A DNA stretch of 58,640 bases, taken from NCBI GenBank assembly GCA_902784475.1, contig CACZUX010000005.1:1-58640 (forward strand), given 5' to 3'. The position numbers and the translations under genes were made by a program. The stretch's first letter is position 1. Each line of letters begins with the position of its first letter. The notes under the pieces are model-generated. The model did not search any database. It saw nothing but the letters and a program-made list of their open reading frames with translations, and was not told where the DNA came from. Shown here one piece after another: positions 20,893-30,501 of this stretch. The DNA comes from an uncultured Bacteroidales bacterium (GTDB lineage: Bacteria; Bacteroidota; Bacteroidia; Bacteroidales; Bacteroidaceae).

Positions 20893-20922
20893 TTGCCGTT
20901 TCGGGAAATTGTCGTACCTTTG
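20893..20922 (+). promoter_or_regulatory. Promoter of tRNA-Val (and perhaps purB)
   Basis: TTG at 20893-20895, a 19-base spacer, and TACCTTTG at 20915-20922 fit the Bacteroidetes consensus. Transcription would start about 25 bases before the tRNA. Confidence 0.75.
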
Positions 20923-20953
20923 CGTCGCTTTCCTCAAGACAGAGACGGCATTT

Positions 20954-21028
20954 GGGCAATTAGCGCAGCTGGTTCAGAGCATCTGCCTTACAAGCAGAGG
21001 GTCGGGGGTTCGAATCCCTCATTGCCCA
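20954..21028 (+). tRNA. tRNA-Val, anticodon UAC
   Basis: The 75-base cloverleaf has acceptor stem GGGCAAT/ATTGCCC, an anticodon stem TCTGC/GCAGA with loop CTTACAA (anticodon TAC at 20989-20991), and a T-loop GTTCGAATC. The discriminator base is A at 21028. CCA is not encoded. It stands alone, 52 bases before purB; a small GAGCC/GGCTC hairpin (21047-21060) lies between. Confidence 0.96.
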
Positions 21029-21080
21029 CGAAAAACACTTAAAAGGGAGCCGTGAGGCTCGTGCGATTCAAAAATTATAT

Positions 21081-22424
21081 ATGTTATTAGATCCTTTGAC
21101 CGCGATATCGCCTATAGACGGTCGCTATCGCAGCAAGACAGAACCCCTTGCATCTTATTTCTCCGAGTTTGCCCTCATTCGCTATCGTGTGCGTGTGGAG
21201 GTAGAGTATTTCATTGCACTCTGCGAGCTGCCCCTGCCTCAACTCAAGGGCTTCCCTGTGGAGGCAGAGTGTCTGCGCTCCATTTGGCGCGACTTCACCG
21301 AGCAGGATGCGGCGCGCATCAAGGAGATCGAGTCCGTCACCAACCACGACGTCAAGGCCGTGGAGTATTTCATCAAAGAGAAATTCGATGCCATCGGCGG
21401 CCTGGACGCCTACAAGGAGTTCATCCATTTCGGCCTCACCTCTCAGGACATCAACAACACCTCCGTGCCCCTCTCCATCAAGGAGGCCATGGACGAGGTC
21501 TACCTGCCCCAGATGGAGGAGCTCGTCGCTCAGCTGCGCAGCTTCGCAGAGGAGTGGAAAGACATCCCCATGCTGGCCAAGACCCACGGACAGCCCGCTT
21601 CCCCCACGCGTCTGGGCAAGGAGGTGATGGTCTTCGTCTATCGTCTGGAGCGCCAGCTGCAGATGCTTAAGGCCGTGCCCGTCACCGCCAAGTTCGGCGG
21701 CGCCACCGGCAACTACAACGCCCACCACGTGGCCTATCCCGAATATGACTGGCGCGCCTTCGGCTCCCGCTTTGTGGCTGACAAGCTCGGCCTGGAGCGC
21801 GAGGAGTACACCACCCAGATCTCCAACTACGACTGTCTGGGCGCCCTCTTCGACGCCATGAAGCGCATCAACACCATCATCATCGACCTCGACCGCGACT
21901 TCTGGCAGTATGTCTCGATGGAGTATTTCCGTCAGAAGATTAAGCAGGGTGAGGTGGGTTCCAGCGCCATGCCCCACAAGGTGAACCCCATCGACTTCGA
22001 AAACTCCGAGGGCAACCTCGGTGTGGCCAACGCCGTGCTGGCTCACCTGGCCCAGAAGCTCCCCATCAGCCGTCTGCAGCGCGATTTGACCGATTCCACT
22101 GTCCTGCGCAACGTTGGTGTGCCTATGGGCCACATGGTCATTGCCATCCAAAGCACCCTCAAGGGCCTGCGTAAACTGGTGCTCAACCAGGAGGCCATCA
22201 ACCGCGATCTGGACAACTGTTGGGCTGTCTGCGCCGAGGCCATCCAGACCATTCTGCGCCGCGAGGCCTATCCCCATCCCTACGAAGCCCTCAAGGCCCT
22301 TACCCGCACGGGCAAGGGCATCGACGAGGCCACTATTAAAGAATTTATCGAGGGTTTGGACGTCAGCGAAGCCGTGAAGGCTCAGTTGCGCGTCATCACG
22401 CCCCACACTTACACAGGTATTTAA
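21081..22424 (+). CDS. purB: Adenylosuccinate lyase
   Basis: PurB splits SAICAR to AICAR and adenylosuccinate to AMP, releasing fumarate in both cases. The 447-residue protein belongs to the fumarase/aspartase superfamily. It has the conserved early motif TNHDVKAVEYFI, the TSQDIN segment, the catalytic-region KTHGQPASPT, and the superfamily signature GSSAMPHKVNPIDFENSEGN. Length matches the E. coli-type enzyme (~456). The next gene starts 10 bases after the stop. Confidence 0.95.
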   Translation: MLLDPLTAISPIDGRYRSKTEPLASYFSEFALIRYRVRVEVEYFIALCELPLPQLKGFPVEAECLRSIWRDFTEQDAARIKEIESVTNHDVKAVEYFIKEKFDAIGGLDAYKEFIHFGLTSQDINNTSVPLSIKEAMDEVYLPQMEELVAQLRSFAEEWKDIPMLAKTHGQPASPTRLGKEVMVFVYRLERQLQMLKAVPVTAKFGGATGNYNAHHVAYPEYDWRAFGSRFVADKLGLEREEYTTQISNYDCLGALFDAMKRINTIIIDLDRDFWQYVSMEYFRQKIKQGEVGSSAMPHKVNPIDFENSEGNLGVANAVLAHLAQKLPISRLQRDLTDSTVLRNVGVPMGHMVIAIQSTLKGLRKLVLNQEAINRDLDNCWAVCAEAIQTILRREAYPHPYEALKALTRTGKGIDEATIKEFIEGLDVSEAVKAQLRVITPHTYTGI

Positions 22425-22434
22425 ACAGAAGTTT

Positions 22435-23643
22435 ATGGAAAACGAAGATTGGAAGAAAGCATTCAGCGAGGAGGGAGGCAAGCGCCCCCGTCGTCCCCGC
22501 ATTCAGCATAGTGGCGTCAGCCACGAGCCCGTGAGCCACGGACCTCAGCGCCCCTACGGCGAGCGTCCTCAGCGCCCCTACGGTGAACGTTCCCAGCGCC
22601 CCTACGGTGAACGTTCCCAGCGCCCCTACGGTGAACGCCCCCAGCGTCCTTACGGCGACCGTCCTCAGCGCCCCTATGGTGAGCGCCCCCAGCGTCCTTA
22701 CGGCGAGCGTCCGCAGCGTCCCTACGGAGAGCGCCCTGCCTACGGTGAGCGCCCCCAGCGTCCTTACGGCGAGCGTCCGCAGCGTCCCTACGGAGAGCGC
22801 CCTGCCTACGGTGAGCGCCCCCAGCGCCCTTACGGCGATCGTCCCCAGCGCAAGCCTTACAACCCCAACGCGAAGTATTCCTTCAAGAAGCAGATAGAAT
22901 ACAAGGAGGCCCACTACGACCCCAATGAACCGATGCGCCTCAACAAGTTCCTGGCCAATGCCGGCATCTGTTCGCGCCGCGAGGCCGACGAATTCATCGC
23001 CGCCGGTGTGGTGAAGGTCAACGGCGAGGTGGTCACCACGCTTGGCGCCAAGGTCACCCCCACCGACGAGGTGCGCTTCCACGAGGATCCCGTCAGCATT
23101 GAGAAGAAGGTCTATGTGCTGCTCAACAAGCCCAAGGGTTATGTCACCACCGTGGAGGATCCTCAGGACCGCAAGACGGTGATGGACCTGGTGAAGGGCG
23201 CCTGTCGCGAGCGCATCTACCCCGTGGGTCGTCTCGACCGTAACACGACGGGTGTGTTGCTGCTGACCAACGACGGCGAACTGGCCTCCAAACTGATGCA
23301 TCCGCAGTATCGCAAGAAGAAGATCTACCACGTGCATCTCGACCGCAACGTCACCGCTGCCGACCTGCGCCAGATTGCCGACGGCATCCAGTTGGAAGAC
23401 GGCGAGGTGCATGCCGACGCCGTGGAGTATGCCAGCGAGACGGACAAGAAGCAGGTGGGCATCGAGATCCACTCCGGCCGCAACCGCATCGTGCGCCGCA
23501 TCTTCGAGCACTTGGGCTACAAGGTGCTGAAGCTCGACCGCGTCTATTTCGCCGGTCTCACCAAGAAGCTCGTCAAGCGCGGCGACTGGCGCTTCCTCAC
23601 CGAGAAGGAGGTCAACATGCTCCGCATGGGCGCCTTTGAGTGA
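22435..23643 (+). CDS. 23S rRNA pseudouridine synthase, RluB/RsuA family, with long repeat tail at the N-terminus
   Basis: The 402-residue protein has two parts. Residues ~37-141 are about a dozen copies of an octamer-like unit QRPYGERP (variants with GDRP and PAYGERP), very rich in Arg, Pro, Tyr and Gly. From ~162 on is a normal RsuA/RluB enzyme: an S4 RNA-binding domain (MRLNKFLANAGICSRREAD) and the catalytic stretch VGRLDRNTTGVLLLTNDGEL with the essential Asp in GRLD. RsuA/RluB-type enzymes make pseudouridine in rRNA. Arg/Gly/Tyr-rich tails are known to bind RNA or drive condensates in other proteins; here that is inference. It lies 10 bases after purB. Confidence 0.9.
   Translation: MENEDWKKAFSEEGGKRPRRPRIQHSGVSHEPVSHGPQRPYGERPQRPYGERSQRPYGERSQRPYGERPQRPYGDRPQRPYGERPQRPYGERPQRPYGERPAYGERPQRPYGERPQRPYGERPAYGERPQRPYGDRPQRKPYNPNAKYSFKKQIEYKEAHYDPNEPMRLNKFLANAGICSRREADEFIAAGVVKVNGEVVTTLGAKVTPTDEVRFHEDPVSIEKKVYVLLNKPKGYVTTVEDPQDRKTVMDLVKGACRERIYPVGRLDRNTTGVLLLTNDGELASKLMHPQYRKKKIYHVHLDRNVTAADLRQIADGIQLEDGEVHADAVEYASETDKKQVGIEIHSGRNRIVRRIFEHLGYKVLKLDRVYFAGLTKKLVKRGDWRFLTEKEVNMLRMGAFE
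22543..22856 (+). repeat. 24-base-type coding minisatellite in the pseudouridine synthase gene
   Basis: Tandem units of the form cagcgcccctacggtgaacg and close variants repeat with 24-base (sometimes 18- or 15-base) spacing. Longer blocks, such as the one containing gccctgcctacggtgagcgc, are themselves duplicated (22731-22770 and 22794-22830), which points to recent copy-number change. Confidence 0.9.
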
Positions 23644-23670
23644 TTCAGGATTCAGGATTCAAGATTCAAG
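23642..23670 (+). repeat. Heptamer tandem repeat upstream of asnS
   Basis: Four copies of gattcag/gattcaa sit in the 36-base gap between the pseudouridine synthase gene and asnS. The motif is of the same word-repeat style as those at 42080-42127 and inside the peptidase gene at 43712-44590. Confidence 0.8.
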
Positions 23671-23679
23671 TAATATACG

Positions 23680-25119
23680 ATGAAAAGAACAAAAATAATC
23701 GATGCACTGAAGTGCACATCATACGGAGAGAATATACTCGTTAAGGGTTGGGTCCGCTCCAAGCGCGGCAGCAAGGGCATATTCTTCGTGGCCCTCAACG
23801 ACGGCAGCACCATCAACAACATACAGATTGTGGGTGATGAGGCCAAGATTCCCGAGGAGACCGTGAAGCGCATCACCACCGGCGCCTGCATCAGTGTGGA
23901 GGGCCGCCTCGTGGAGAGCCCCGCCGCCGGTCAGGCTAGCGAGATTCAGGCCGATTCCATCGAGATTCTCGGCGACTGTGACAACACCTATCCCCTGCAG
24001 AAAAAGGGCGCCTCGTGGGAGTATCTCCGCACGGTGGCCCACCTGCGTCCCCGCACCAACACCTTCGGCGCTATCCTGCGCATCCGCCACAACATGGCGA
24101 TGGCCATCCACACCTATTTCCATGAGCACGGCTACTTCTACTTCCACACGCCGCTCATCACGGCGAGCGACTGTGAGGGTGCCGGCAACATGTTCCAGGT
24201 GACCACCAAGAACCTCTACGACCTCAAGAAGGACGAGCAGGGCAAAATCATCTACAGCGACGACTTCTTCGGCGAACAGACCTCACTCACCGTCTCCGGA
24301 CAGCTGGAGGGCGAACTGGGCGCCACGGCGCTGGGTGCCATCTACACCTTCGGTCCCACCTTCCGCGCGGAGAACAGCAACACGCCGCGCCATCTGGCCG
24401 AGTTCTGGATGATAGAGCCCGAGGTGGCCTTCCTCGATCAGGAGGAGTTGATGGACCTCGAAGAGGACTTCATCAAGTATTGCGTGCGCTGGGCTCTGGA
24501 GCACTGTCAGGACGACCTGGCCTTCCTCAACAAGATGATCGACAAGGGCCTCATCGAGCGCCTCGAGGGCGTGCTCAAGGAGGACTTCGTGCGCCTGCCC
24601 TACACCGAGGGCATCCGCATCCTGCAGGAGGCCAAGAAGAACGGCAAGAAGTTTGAGTTCCCCTGCGAGTGGGGCGACGACCTGGCCAGCGAGCACGAAC
24701 GCTACCTCGTGGAGGAGCACTTCAAGAAGCCCGTCATCATGACGGACTATCCGCGCGCCTTCAAGTCGTTCTATATGAAGCAAAACGAAGAGACTGCCGA
24801 TGGCGGCTCCGTGGGCTACAAGGGTGCCGTCGCTCCCGGCCCCACGATGCAGGGCACCGACGTGCTTTTCCCCTCCATCGGCGAGATCATCGGCGGTTCG
24901 GTGCGTGAGGAGAGCTACGGGAAACTGCTCGGTGAGGTGGAGCGCCGCCAGATGGACCTGACGCACCTGACCTGGTATCTCGACACGCGCAAGTACGGCT
25001 CCTGCCCCCATGCTGGCTTCGGCCTGGGCTTCGAGCGTCTGATTCTGTTTGTCACCGGCATGCAGAACATCCGCGACGTGATTCCCTTCCCCCGCACTCC
25101 GGGCAACGCCCAGTTCTAA
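23680..25119 (+). CDS. asnS: Asparagine--tRNA ligase
   Basis: AsnS charges tRNA-Asn. The 479-residue class II synthetase has an N-terminal OB-fold anticodon-binding domain ([20 protein letters not shown]), the motif 2 region [20 protein letters not shown], and motif 3 [16 protein letters not shown] near the C-terminus. Asn- rather than Asp-specific identity is inferred from the length and the overall AsnS wording ([12 protein letters not shown]). A hairpin terminator follows 27 bases after the stop and ends the housekeeping block. Confidence 0.94.
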   Translation: MKRTKIIDALKCTSYGENILVKGWVRSKRGSKGIFFVALNDGSTINNIQIVGDEAKIPEETVKRITTGACISVEGRLVESPAAGQASEIQADSIEILGDCDNTYPLQKKGASWEYLRTVAHLRPRTNTFGAILRIRHNMAMAIHTYFHEHGYFYFHTPLITASDCEGAGNMFQVTTKNLYDLKKDEQGKIIYSDDFFGEQTSLTVSGQLEGELGATALGAIYTFGPTFRAENSNTPRHLAEFWMIEPEVAFLDQEELMDLEEDFIKYCVRWALEHCQDDLAFLNKMIDKGLIERLEGVLKEDFVRLPYTEGIRILQEAKKNGKKFEFPCEWGDDLASEHERYLVEEHFKKPVIMTDYPRAFKSFYMKQNEETADGGSVGYKGAVAPGPTMQGTDVLFPSIGEIIGGSVREESYGKLLGEVERRQMDLTHLTWYLDTRKYGSCPHAGFGLGFERLILFVTGMQNIRDVIPFPRTPGNAQF

Positions 25120-25146
25120 AGCGCAGGGATACGATAAAGACTGCAG

Positions 25147-25176
25147 CAGGCCTCCGAAATCGGGGGCCTGCTTTTG
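25147..25176 (+). terminator. Rho-independent terminator after asnS
   Basis: A 10-bp GC-rich stem (25147-25156 with 25161-25170, one G-T pair) with loop aaat is followed by cttttgg. A near-identical hairpin ends the secreted-protein cluster at 30424-30455. Confidence 0.85.
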
Positions 25177-25248
25177 GTTTCGGGATTTTGGCTTTAGGAC
25201 GATGCAAAAGAATAAATTGATGATTTTTGTAAAAAATAATGAGTAGTT

Positions 25249-25281
25249 TTATGAAAATATGAAAAAAATCAAGTACATTTG
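25249..25281 (+). promoter_or_regulatory. Promoter of the secreted phosphoesterase cluster
   Basis: TACATTTG at 25274-25281 is a good -7 box. TTATG at 25249-25253 stands at the right distance for a weak -33 box. The transcript would have a leader of roughly 55 bases before the ATG at 25345. Confidence 0.55.
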
Positions 25282-25344
25282 CCAAAAATCTGTTCCAATG
25301 AGGACACGATAGGATTGTCTGACAACTAACAATAACCTGATATC

Positions 25345-26739
25345 ATGAAAAAAACGCTGATGACATTTCTCCTGGGCATAATGGCCGCAGGCGTGAGTGC
25401 CCAAATGACGTTTACCCTTAACGGTGTAACCTATAGCGATGTGGCCGAGCGCGACAGCAAGGGATTCACCACAGTGACCTTACCGGCCGGCACCAATCTC
25501 AGCGGACTCATCACCGCCGTGAGTGTGGACGGCACACCCGTGGATGCTTCGCAGGTGACGCCCAATCCCACCACCACCAAGATCAACTACGGGGAGCTCA
25601 AGGTGTTCACTTACGATAACAGGGCCTACGGCTTCCTTTTCGAGGAGGATGTGTGGTTTTGCGGCGTCTTCTTCTCCGACTGCCACATCAATCAGGGCAG
25701 CGGTCACGACGGCACTTCCGCCGAAGACATGAGCGCCATCATGACCAACATCCTCAATATGGGTAAGGACGGCACCAAGAAGGTTAGTTTCACCACTGCA
25801 GGCGCCACAAACCTTATTCCCAAGACGAGCATCGTATTCTGCACCGGTGACCTGGATCAGGATAAGGGTAATGATGACAACGATGGAAAGCACACCGCAT
25901 TTCTTAACTGTACAGCCGAGTTGGCAAAAGCTGCCGGCATCCCGTTTATCTTCATAGCCGGCAATCACGATTTTACGCCCGACTATTGGACGGGTCAGGA
26001 CGGTGATGCCGGTGTGACCTATGGCAGTACGGGCGGAGCCAATGCCGATGCACAGACGATATCTGCCATCACTTCGAACAACACTTACTGGAACAATGCC
26101 GGCGTGTTTGATGAAAATATCACCTATTTCACATCGGGCAACAACTACGGCTTCGAGCCCAATCATTTCACTTTCAAGTTCAAGGATGTCCGTTTCTATT
26201 GTGCCAACAACTACTGGTTCCAGAAGCCCTATAAGAAGCCGGGACTCCTTTCGAGTGCCACCTATTATGCTCCCGATCCCATTGTCAACAATCTGAATAC
26301 CTTCGTTGAGAGTCATGCCGATGAGGCCAGTGTATGGATGCAGCATTATCCGTGGCTTGCGGGCAGCGACTGCAACCGCTGGTGGCTCGACCAGAATGAT
26401 GTGGGCAAATACAAGACGTCCAGCAACAGTTCTGCCTACGGTTCCGGCACCTCCGGCATCGCCTATAATGATGAAACCTCGGCCAACACGCTGAAGAAAG
26501 ACCCGTTGTCTGCCATCATGATGAAGGCCGCAGGCAAGGTGGGCGGCAAGGTACAGCATTTCTCCGGCCACTACCACCGCTTTGATGACAGGACCTACAC
26601 TTCGACCGTGAACGGGAGCAATATGGTGCACGACTACACTGTGGCTGCGCCGGGCAACCCCAGCCAGTCCAACAACGCCTTCGTCGTCCTCTTCAAGCGC
26701 GGCGAAGGGGTGAAAGAGGTGATTCAGACTCAATTTTAA
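25345..26739 (+). CDS. Secreted calcineurin-like metallophosphoesterase
   Basis: This 464-residue protein has a signal peptide (MKKTLMTFLLGIMAAGVSAQ). A short N-terminal beta domain precedes a calcineurin-like core with all five metal-site motifs: FSDCHIN (DxH, near residue 111), CTGDLDQD (GD), IAGNHDF (GNHD), MQHYPWL (His) and FSGHYHRFDD (GHxH). It should hydrolyse a phosphomono- or diester outside the cytoplasm using two metals. Large Gly/Asn/Ser-rich inserts lie between the motifs. The next gene, a large exported protein, begins 19 bases after the stop and is probably cotranscribed, so the two may act on the same host- or diet-derived substrate. Confidence 0.85.
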   Translation: MKKTLMTFLLGIMAAGVSAQMTFTLNGVTYSDVAERDSKGFTTVTLPAGTNLSGLITAVSVDGTPVDASQVTPNPTTTKINYGELKVFTYDNRAYGFLFEEDVWFCGVFFSDCHINQGSGHDGTSAEDMSAIMTNILNMGKDGTKKVSFTTAGATNLIPKTSIVFCTGDLDQDKGNDDNDGKHTAFLNCTAELAKAAGIPFIFIAGNHDFTPDYWTGQDGDAGVTYGSTGGANADAQTISAITSNNTYWNNAGVFDENITYFTSGNNYGFEPNHFTFKFKDVRFYCANNYWFQKPYKKPGLLSSATYYAPDPIVNNLNTFVESHADEASVWMQHYPWLAGSDCNRWWLDQNDVGKYKTSSNSSAYGSGTSGIAYNDETSANTLKKDPLSAIMMKAAGKVGGKVQHFSGHYHRFDDRTYTSTVNGSNMVHDYTVAAPGNPSQSNNAFVVLFKRGEGVKEVIQTQF

Positions 26740-26758
26740 ATTATGTTCCTGACTTTTA

Positions 26759-29700
26759 ATGAAGACAAAAGCTATGAAACAATATATATTGACAGCACTC
26801 CTGCTTATGGGGACGATATGTCCGGTTGCAGCAAGAACCGATATCACCGGTACCTATATGACCAATGCCGACCTTCACTCCCTGAGCGGGTGGAGTTATG
26901 GAGACAACGGATATAATTATACCGATTGGAAAACCGACGGTGACGTACCCGTGATAGAGTTCTACCACACGTGGGGGGATAAAGCCGGCACGGCTATAGG
27001 CAGCACGAGGAATTTCCACTTTACTCAGACCGTTACACTGCCGGCCGGATACTATCGCTTGGCTGTTAACGCCTTCTACCGTGAGGGCAACGGTAACGGC
27101 ACTAACACCAAGGCCTACATCTTTGCCGGCAGCAAGCAGCAATACATCATTGGACTCGGAGCAAGCGGTGTGGCGGGCTATACCGGCTCCAACGACCTTT
27201 ACAAGGCGGCAAACGCATTCTCACTTGGGGATTTCTCAAATGAGTTCGACTTCCATTTAGACTCGGAGCAGAGCATAGAAATCGGTTTCCGTGGCTACAT
27301 TGATACTTACTGTTCATGGTGCATATTGGGTCCCGTGACACTCTATGAATATGATGCCGGGGACTATATGTCCGATCTCATTGCAAAGTGCGATATGGTA
27401 TCTGATTATGATGGTCTGATACCCATCGGTGCATATTCCGCTCTTCAGACGGCTGTTGCCGAAAAACGCAATGCTTCATACAGCACTGTCGGCGAAGTGT
27501 TGCAAGCTATCGATGACGTGACAGAGTTGTATAGTCAGGCAGATTTGTTGAAGGAGCCTTATGAAAACTACAAGGATTATCGCAGCACCTTACTGCAACT
27601 TGCCGACGACAACAAATACAAATATACCGATCCCGGGACAGCAAAAAGCACCTTCGACGGAGCCGTCTCGTCAGCCAACAGTGCTGTTGAAGCTGCTACC
27701 ACCGCCTCCGCCATCAATGCGCAGAAAGCGGTTATCCGTGCTGCTGCCATGACGTTTATCAGCAGCGTCACGGCAGAAGACGGCAATCCGTTCAACCTGA
27801 CATTCCTGGCCTCAACGGCGGCGGCCGACTGGCAGACCGCAAGCGGATTGAATCCTGCGGCGACTGCGCCTTCATGGTCGGTGCCCAAGCCTGATCCGTC
27901 AATGGCCGATTTTGTAGAAAGCTATACTGAGGCAGCGGGCGGCGAGAGCATCACGGGCAACATTCTTTACCAGACCGTTGACGACATGCCGGCAGGCTAC
28001 TACACCGTAGCGCTCTACGCAGCAGCATCTTATACTCCTGGTCGTGGTTCGCTGGTGGAAAAATGTACGGATGGTCAGCAGAACATCACCTACGGTTTTG
28101 CAGGTGAGAGCAGTCTGTCGCTTCCTGTGGCGCATCGCACTTCACTGGCGGCGGAGGATCAGGTGCCCGTGAACCTTTCCGTGCAGTTGTCCTCTGCCGG
28201 TCCGCTCACTTTCGGTATAAAGAAAACTGCGGCCGGCTCCAACTGGCATGTAGCGCAAATCTACACCATTACTTATAGTAAAGACCCGGACCTCACCGTT
28301 CTGAAGGCGGACCGCGACGCACTCGTATCCGAAGCGGAGGGAATCCTGGCCGGTGAAGATGCTGACTTTCTTAACGATGTCCAGAAGGGAGCCCTTCAGG
28401 ATGCGATCGATAAGGGCAACGCTGCCAATACATTTGACGATCTCACCACCGTCACTCTCACCACTTTGCCCGCAGCCATCAGCACGGCCAAAGGTGAAAT
28501 CTCCGAGGTGAAGGCTAACCGCGTACAGATGCTCGCAGCACTCGAACGTTTCGAGACCGACTACAATCTGGCCGACGGCACCGACTATCGCCGCCTGACG
28601 ATGAGCGCGAAAGCCTGGACAGACCTTCTCGGTGCTGTGGATAACGTTACCACGGCTCTCGACGATGTATCGCAGGCTTCAAGTTATGGCACGCTGAAAG
28701 ACGAGCTCGTCGCGCAGATGGATGCCACCGATGCCTCTCTTCGCCTCTTCAGGAGCTACAAGGCAATGGTGGACGGCACGACGGCGCTGGGCATTGCCGG
28801 CAGTTATGGCAGCGACGGCTACATGGACACGGATGCCGCGCAGGAGACGGCCATTGCGGCGCTCAACACCGCCTTTACCACTTACGCCGCCGCGCAGTCG
28901 GCCGATTTTGACGTCTCTGCCTTCCTGGGTGCGAATCTCGACTTCAGCGCTGCCGAGGGCGCGTTGCTCAACGGCGACAACAGCAACAACATTCGCGCCG
29001 TCACGGGTTGGGATGTATCGTATGCCGATGCTGACACTTGGACCGTCGTTCAGACGCATCAGGGGGACAACGACGGGAAACTCTATATGCGCAAGAATTG
29101 GGGCTCTGCCGCCACGTCGCTTTCGGTCAGCAAGTTGAAGATGCTGCCTGTGGGCAAGTATCGTCTCTCCGTCCTGTGGAACAGCGATCTGGCCAACATG
29201 ACCAACCTCTCTGCCTACAAGCTGGGCGAAGTTGCCACCGTCATCGGCGAGGCCACAAACGGGGCTAAGACGTTGTCCTATGAATTTGAGGTGACGGGGA
29301 GCGCCACGCCCTTCGATCTCATCTTCGGCTTCCAAAAGACCGGCTCCGGTAACACTCCCGCCCAACTGCTTGCCGACGATGTGCAGCTTACAGCTCTCGG
29401 TGTCAATAGCGTGCTTGTTGAGGACTACGACCCTGCAGCCCCTGAGTTTGATGTCAGGAGCTATGGCGGTGCAGTCGGCGTGACACTCGTGCCGACCAAT
29501 CCCAACCAGATTATCTATGCCAATGCCGGTCAGCTCACCAATGATGTCAATGTGGTGATTGACGGCGTCTGCGCGCGCTTTGTCATCACCGACAAGCAGA
29601 ATATTGCCACCACCAGCGGCTTTGAGGCTACGGCGGCCGAATATACCCGCGAGATGAATGATGCCACGCAATACGGCACGCTCATCCTTCCTTTTGCCAT

Positions 29701-30232
29701 CGATGTCGCTGCCAGCGATGTGAACTTCTTCACCCTGCACACTTCCGACACACAGCGCATGAGCTTCACGCCTGTGAATTCAGCCCTCATTGCCCCTGAC
29801 ACACCGCTGCTTTTCAAGAAGAAAACGTCCGATGCAACAAGCATCACTGTGCGCGGCGCTGATTGTGATGTCCCTGTCATTGATGATCCCGTTGAAGTGC
29901 CTCAGGACGCACAAGGTTGGATAGCCAAAGGCTATTATCAAGGCAATGCCTCGCTTGACGGCACCAACACCTACTATATTTCCGGCGACATGTTCTGGGA
30001 ATCAACGGGTACACTCAACATGCAGCCCTTCCGTGTGGTCTACGTGAACAGCGGCAGCGGAGAGTCTGAAGCCCGTTCTTTCATCATCAATATCGAAGAG
30101 ACGCCCACGGACATAGATGTCATCATCCCCGGGGATAAGGCGTTGAAGGACGGCAAGCGCCTGGAGAACGGCCGCATAGTGATAGTGAAGAACGGTGTGA
30201 AATACCGCACCAACGGACAACCTGTTCAATAG
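26759..30232 (+). CDS. Large modular exported protein with repeated carbohydrate-binding-like and three-helix domains
   Basis: The 1157-residue protein begins with a signal peptide; the ATG at 26774 (MKQYILTALLLMGTICPVAA) is as likely a start as 26759. At least three beta-sandwich modules share wording of the type LPAGYYRLAVNAFYREG (~75), DMPAGYYTVALYAAASY (~405) and LPVGKYRLSVLWNSD (~795), reminiscent of carbohydrate-binding modules. Between them lie Ala-rich three-helix segments of FIVAR-like character (~270-330, ~500-590). The last 200 residues form a beta-rich region ending VIVKNGVKYRTNGQPVQ, a C-terminal pattern common in secreted Prevotella proteins. No catalytic motif is evident. It is probably a surface or secreted binding protein working with the upstream phosphoesterase. 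Confidence 0.75.
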   Translation: MKTKAMKQYILTALLLMGTICPVAARTDITGTYMTNADLHSLSGWSYGDNGYNYTDWKTDGDVPVIEFYHTWGDKAGTAIGSTRNFHFTQTVTLPAGYYRLAVNAFYREGNGNGTNTKAYIFAGSKQQYIIGLGASGVAGYTGSNDLYKAANAFSLGDFSNEFDFHLDSEQSIEIGFRGYIDTYCSWCILGPVTLYEYDAGDYMSDLIAKCDMVSDYDGLIPIGAYSALQTAVAEKRNASYSTVGEVLQAIDDVTELYSQADLLKEPYENYKDYRSTLLQLADDNKYKYTDPGTAKSTFDGAVSSANSAVEAATTASAINAQKAVIRAAAMTFISSVTAEDGNPFNLTFLASTAAADWQTASGLNPAATAPSWSVPKPDPSMADFVESYTEAAGGESITGNILYQTVDDMPAGYYTVALYAAASYTPGRGSLVEKCTDGQQNITYGFAGESSLSLPVAHRTSLAAEDQVPVNLSVQLSSAGPLTFGIKKTAAGSNWHVAQIYTITYSKDPDLTVLKADRDALVSEAEGILAGEDADFLNDVQKGALQDAIDKGNAANTFDDLTTVTLTTLPAAISTAKGEISEVKANRVQMLAALERFETDYNLADGTDYRRLTMSAKAWTDLLGAVDNVTTALDDVSQASSYGTLKDELVAQMDATDASLRLFRSYKAMVDGTTALGIAGSYGSDGYMDTDAAQETAIAALNTAFTTYAAAQSADFDVSAFLGANLDFSAAEGALLNGDNSNNIRAVTGWDVSYADADTWTVVQTHQGDNDGKLYMRKNWGSAATSLSVSKLKMLPVGKYRLSVLWNSDLANMTNLSAYKLGEVATVIGEATNGAKTLSYEFEVTGSATPFDLIFGFQKTGSGNTPAQLLADDVQLTALGVNSVLVEDYDPAAPEFDVRSYGGAVGVTLVPTNPNQIIYANAGQLTNDVNVVIDGVCARFVITDKQNIATTSGFEATAAEYTREMNDATQYGTLILPFAIDVAASDVNFFTLHTSDTQRMSFTPVNSALIAPDTPLLFKKKTSDATSITVRGADCDVPVIDDPVEVPQDAQGWIAKGYYQGNASLDGTNTYYISGDMFWESTGTLNMQPFRVVYVNSGSGESEARSFIINIEETPTDIDVIIPGDKALKDGKRLENGRIVIVKNGVKYRTNGQPVQ

Positions 30233-30246
30233 AGGAGCGTAGCTTT

Positions 30247-30414
30247 ATGAAAAAGAAATATATTCGCCCCGCTATGTTGCAGCAGGACATTGCTCCCACC
30301 ACCATGATATGTGAATCTATTCAATCCGGTGGTGAGGACAACGGCTACGGCACGCCGGAAGCCAGAGAACGGGTTGTCCGTGATGAGGAAGACAGTGAGC
30401 CATGGGACTGGTAG
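30247..30414 (+). CDS. 55-residue peptide downstream of the exported protein
   Basis: A short open frame starts 14 bases after the 1157-residue protein: MKKKYIRPAMLQQDIAPTTM, then an acidic tail ending EDSEPWDW. Short MKKxYIxPxM-type proteins are frequent in Bacteroidetes next to secreted or surface genes; their role is not known. The MKKKYIRP start, the tight spacing and the terminator 10 bases after the stop support a real gene. There is no signal peptide. Confidence 0.65.
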   Translation: MKKKYIRPAMLQQDIAPTTMICESIQSGGEDNGYGTPEARERVVRDEEDSEPWDW

Positions 30415-30423
30415 CATAAGACT

Positions 30424-30455
30424 GGCCTCCGAACCCGGGGGCCTGCTGTTGTTTT
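30424..30455 (+). terminator. Rho-independent terminator, copy of the asnS one
   Basis: An 8-bp stem (30424-30431 with 30436-30443) is followed by a T-containing run at 30449-30455. The core ggcctccgaa...gggggcctgct is shared with the terminator at 25147-25176. Confidence 0.75.
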
Positions 30456-30501
30456 CTGTCCTTTTCATCGGGCGCTTCGTGCGCTCAGTTGTTTCATAGA
30501 A

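Noticed and set aside
22543..22856. CRISPR-like array
   Set aside because: Repeats are contiguous with no unique spacers and translate in frame as QRPYGERP-type units within a clear gene.
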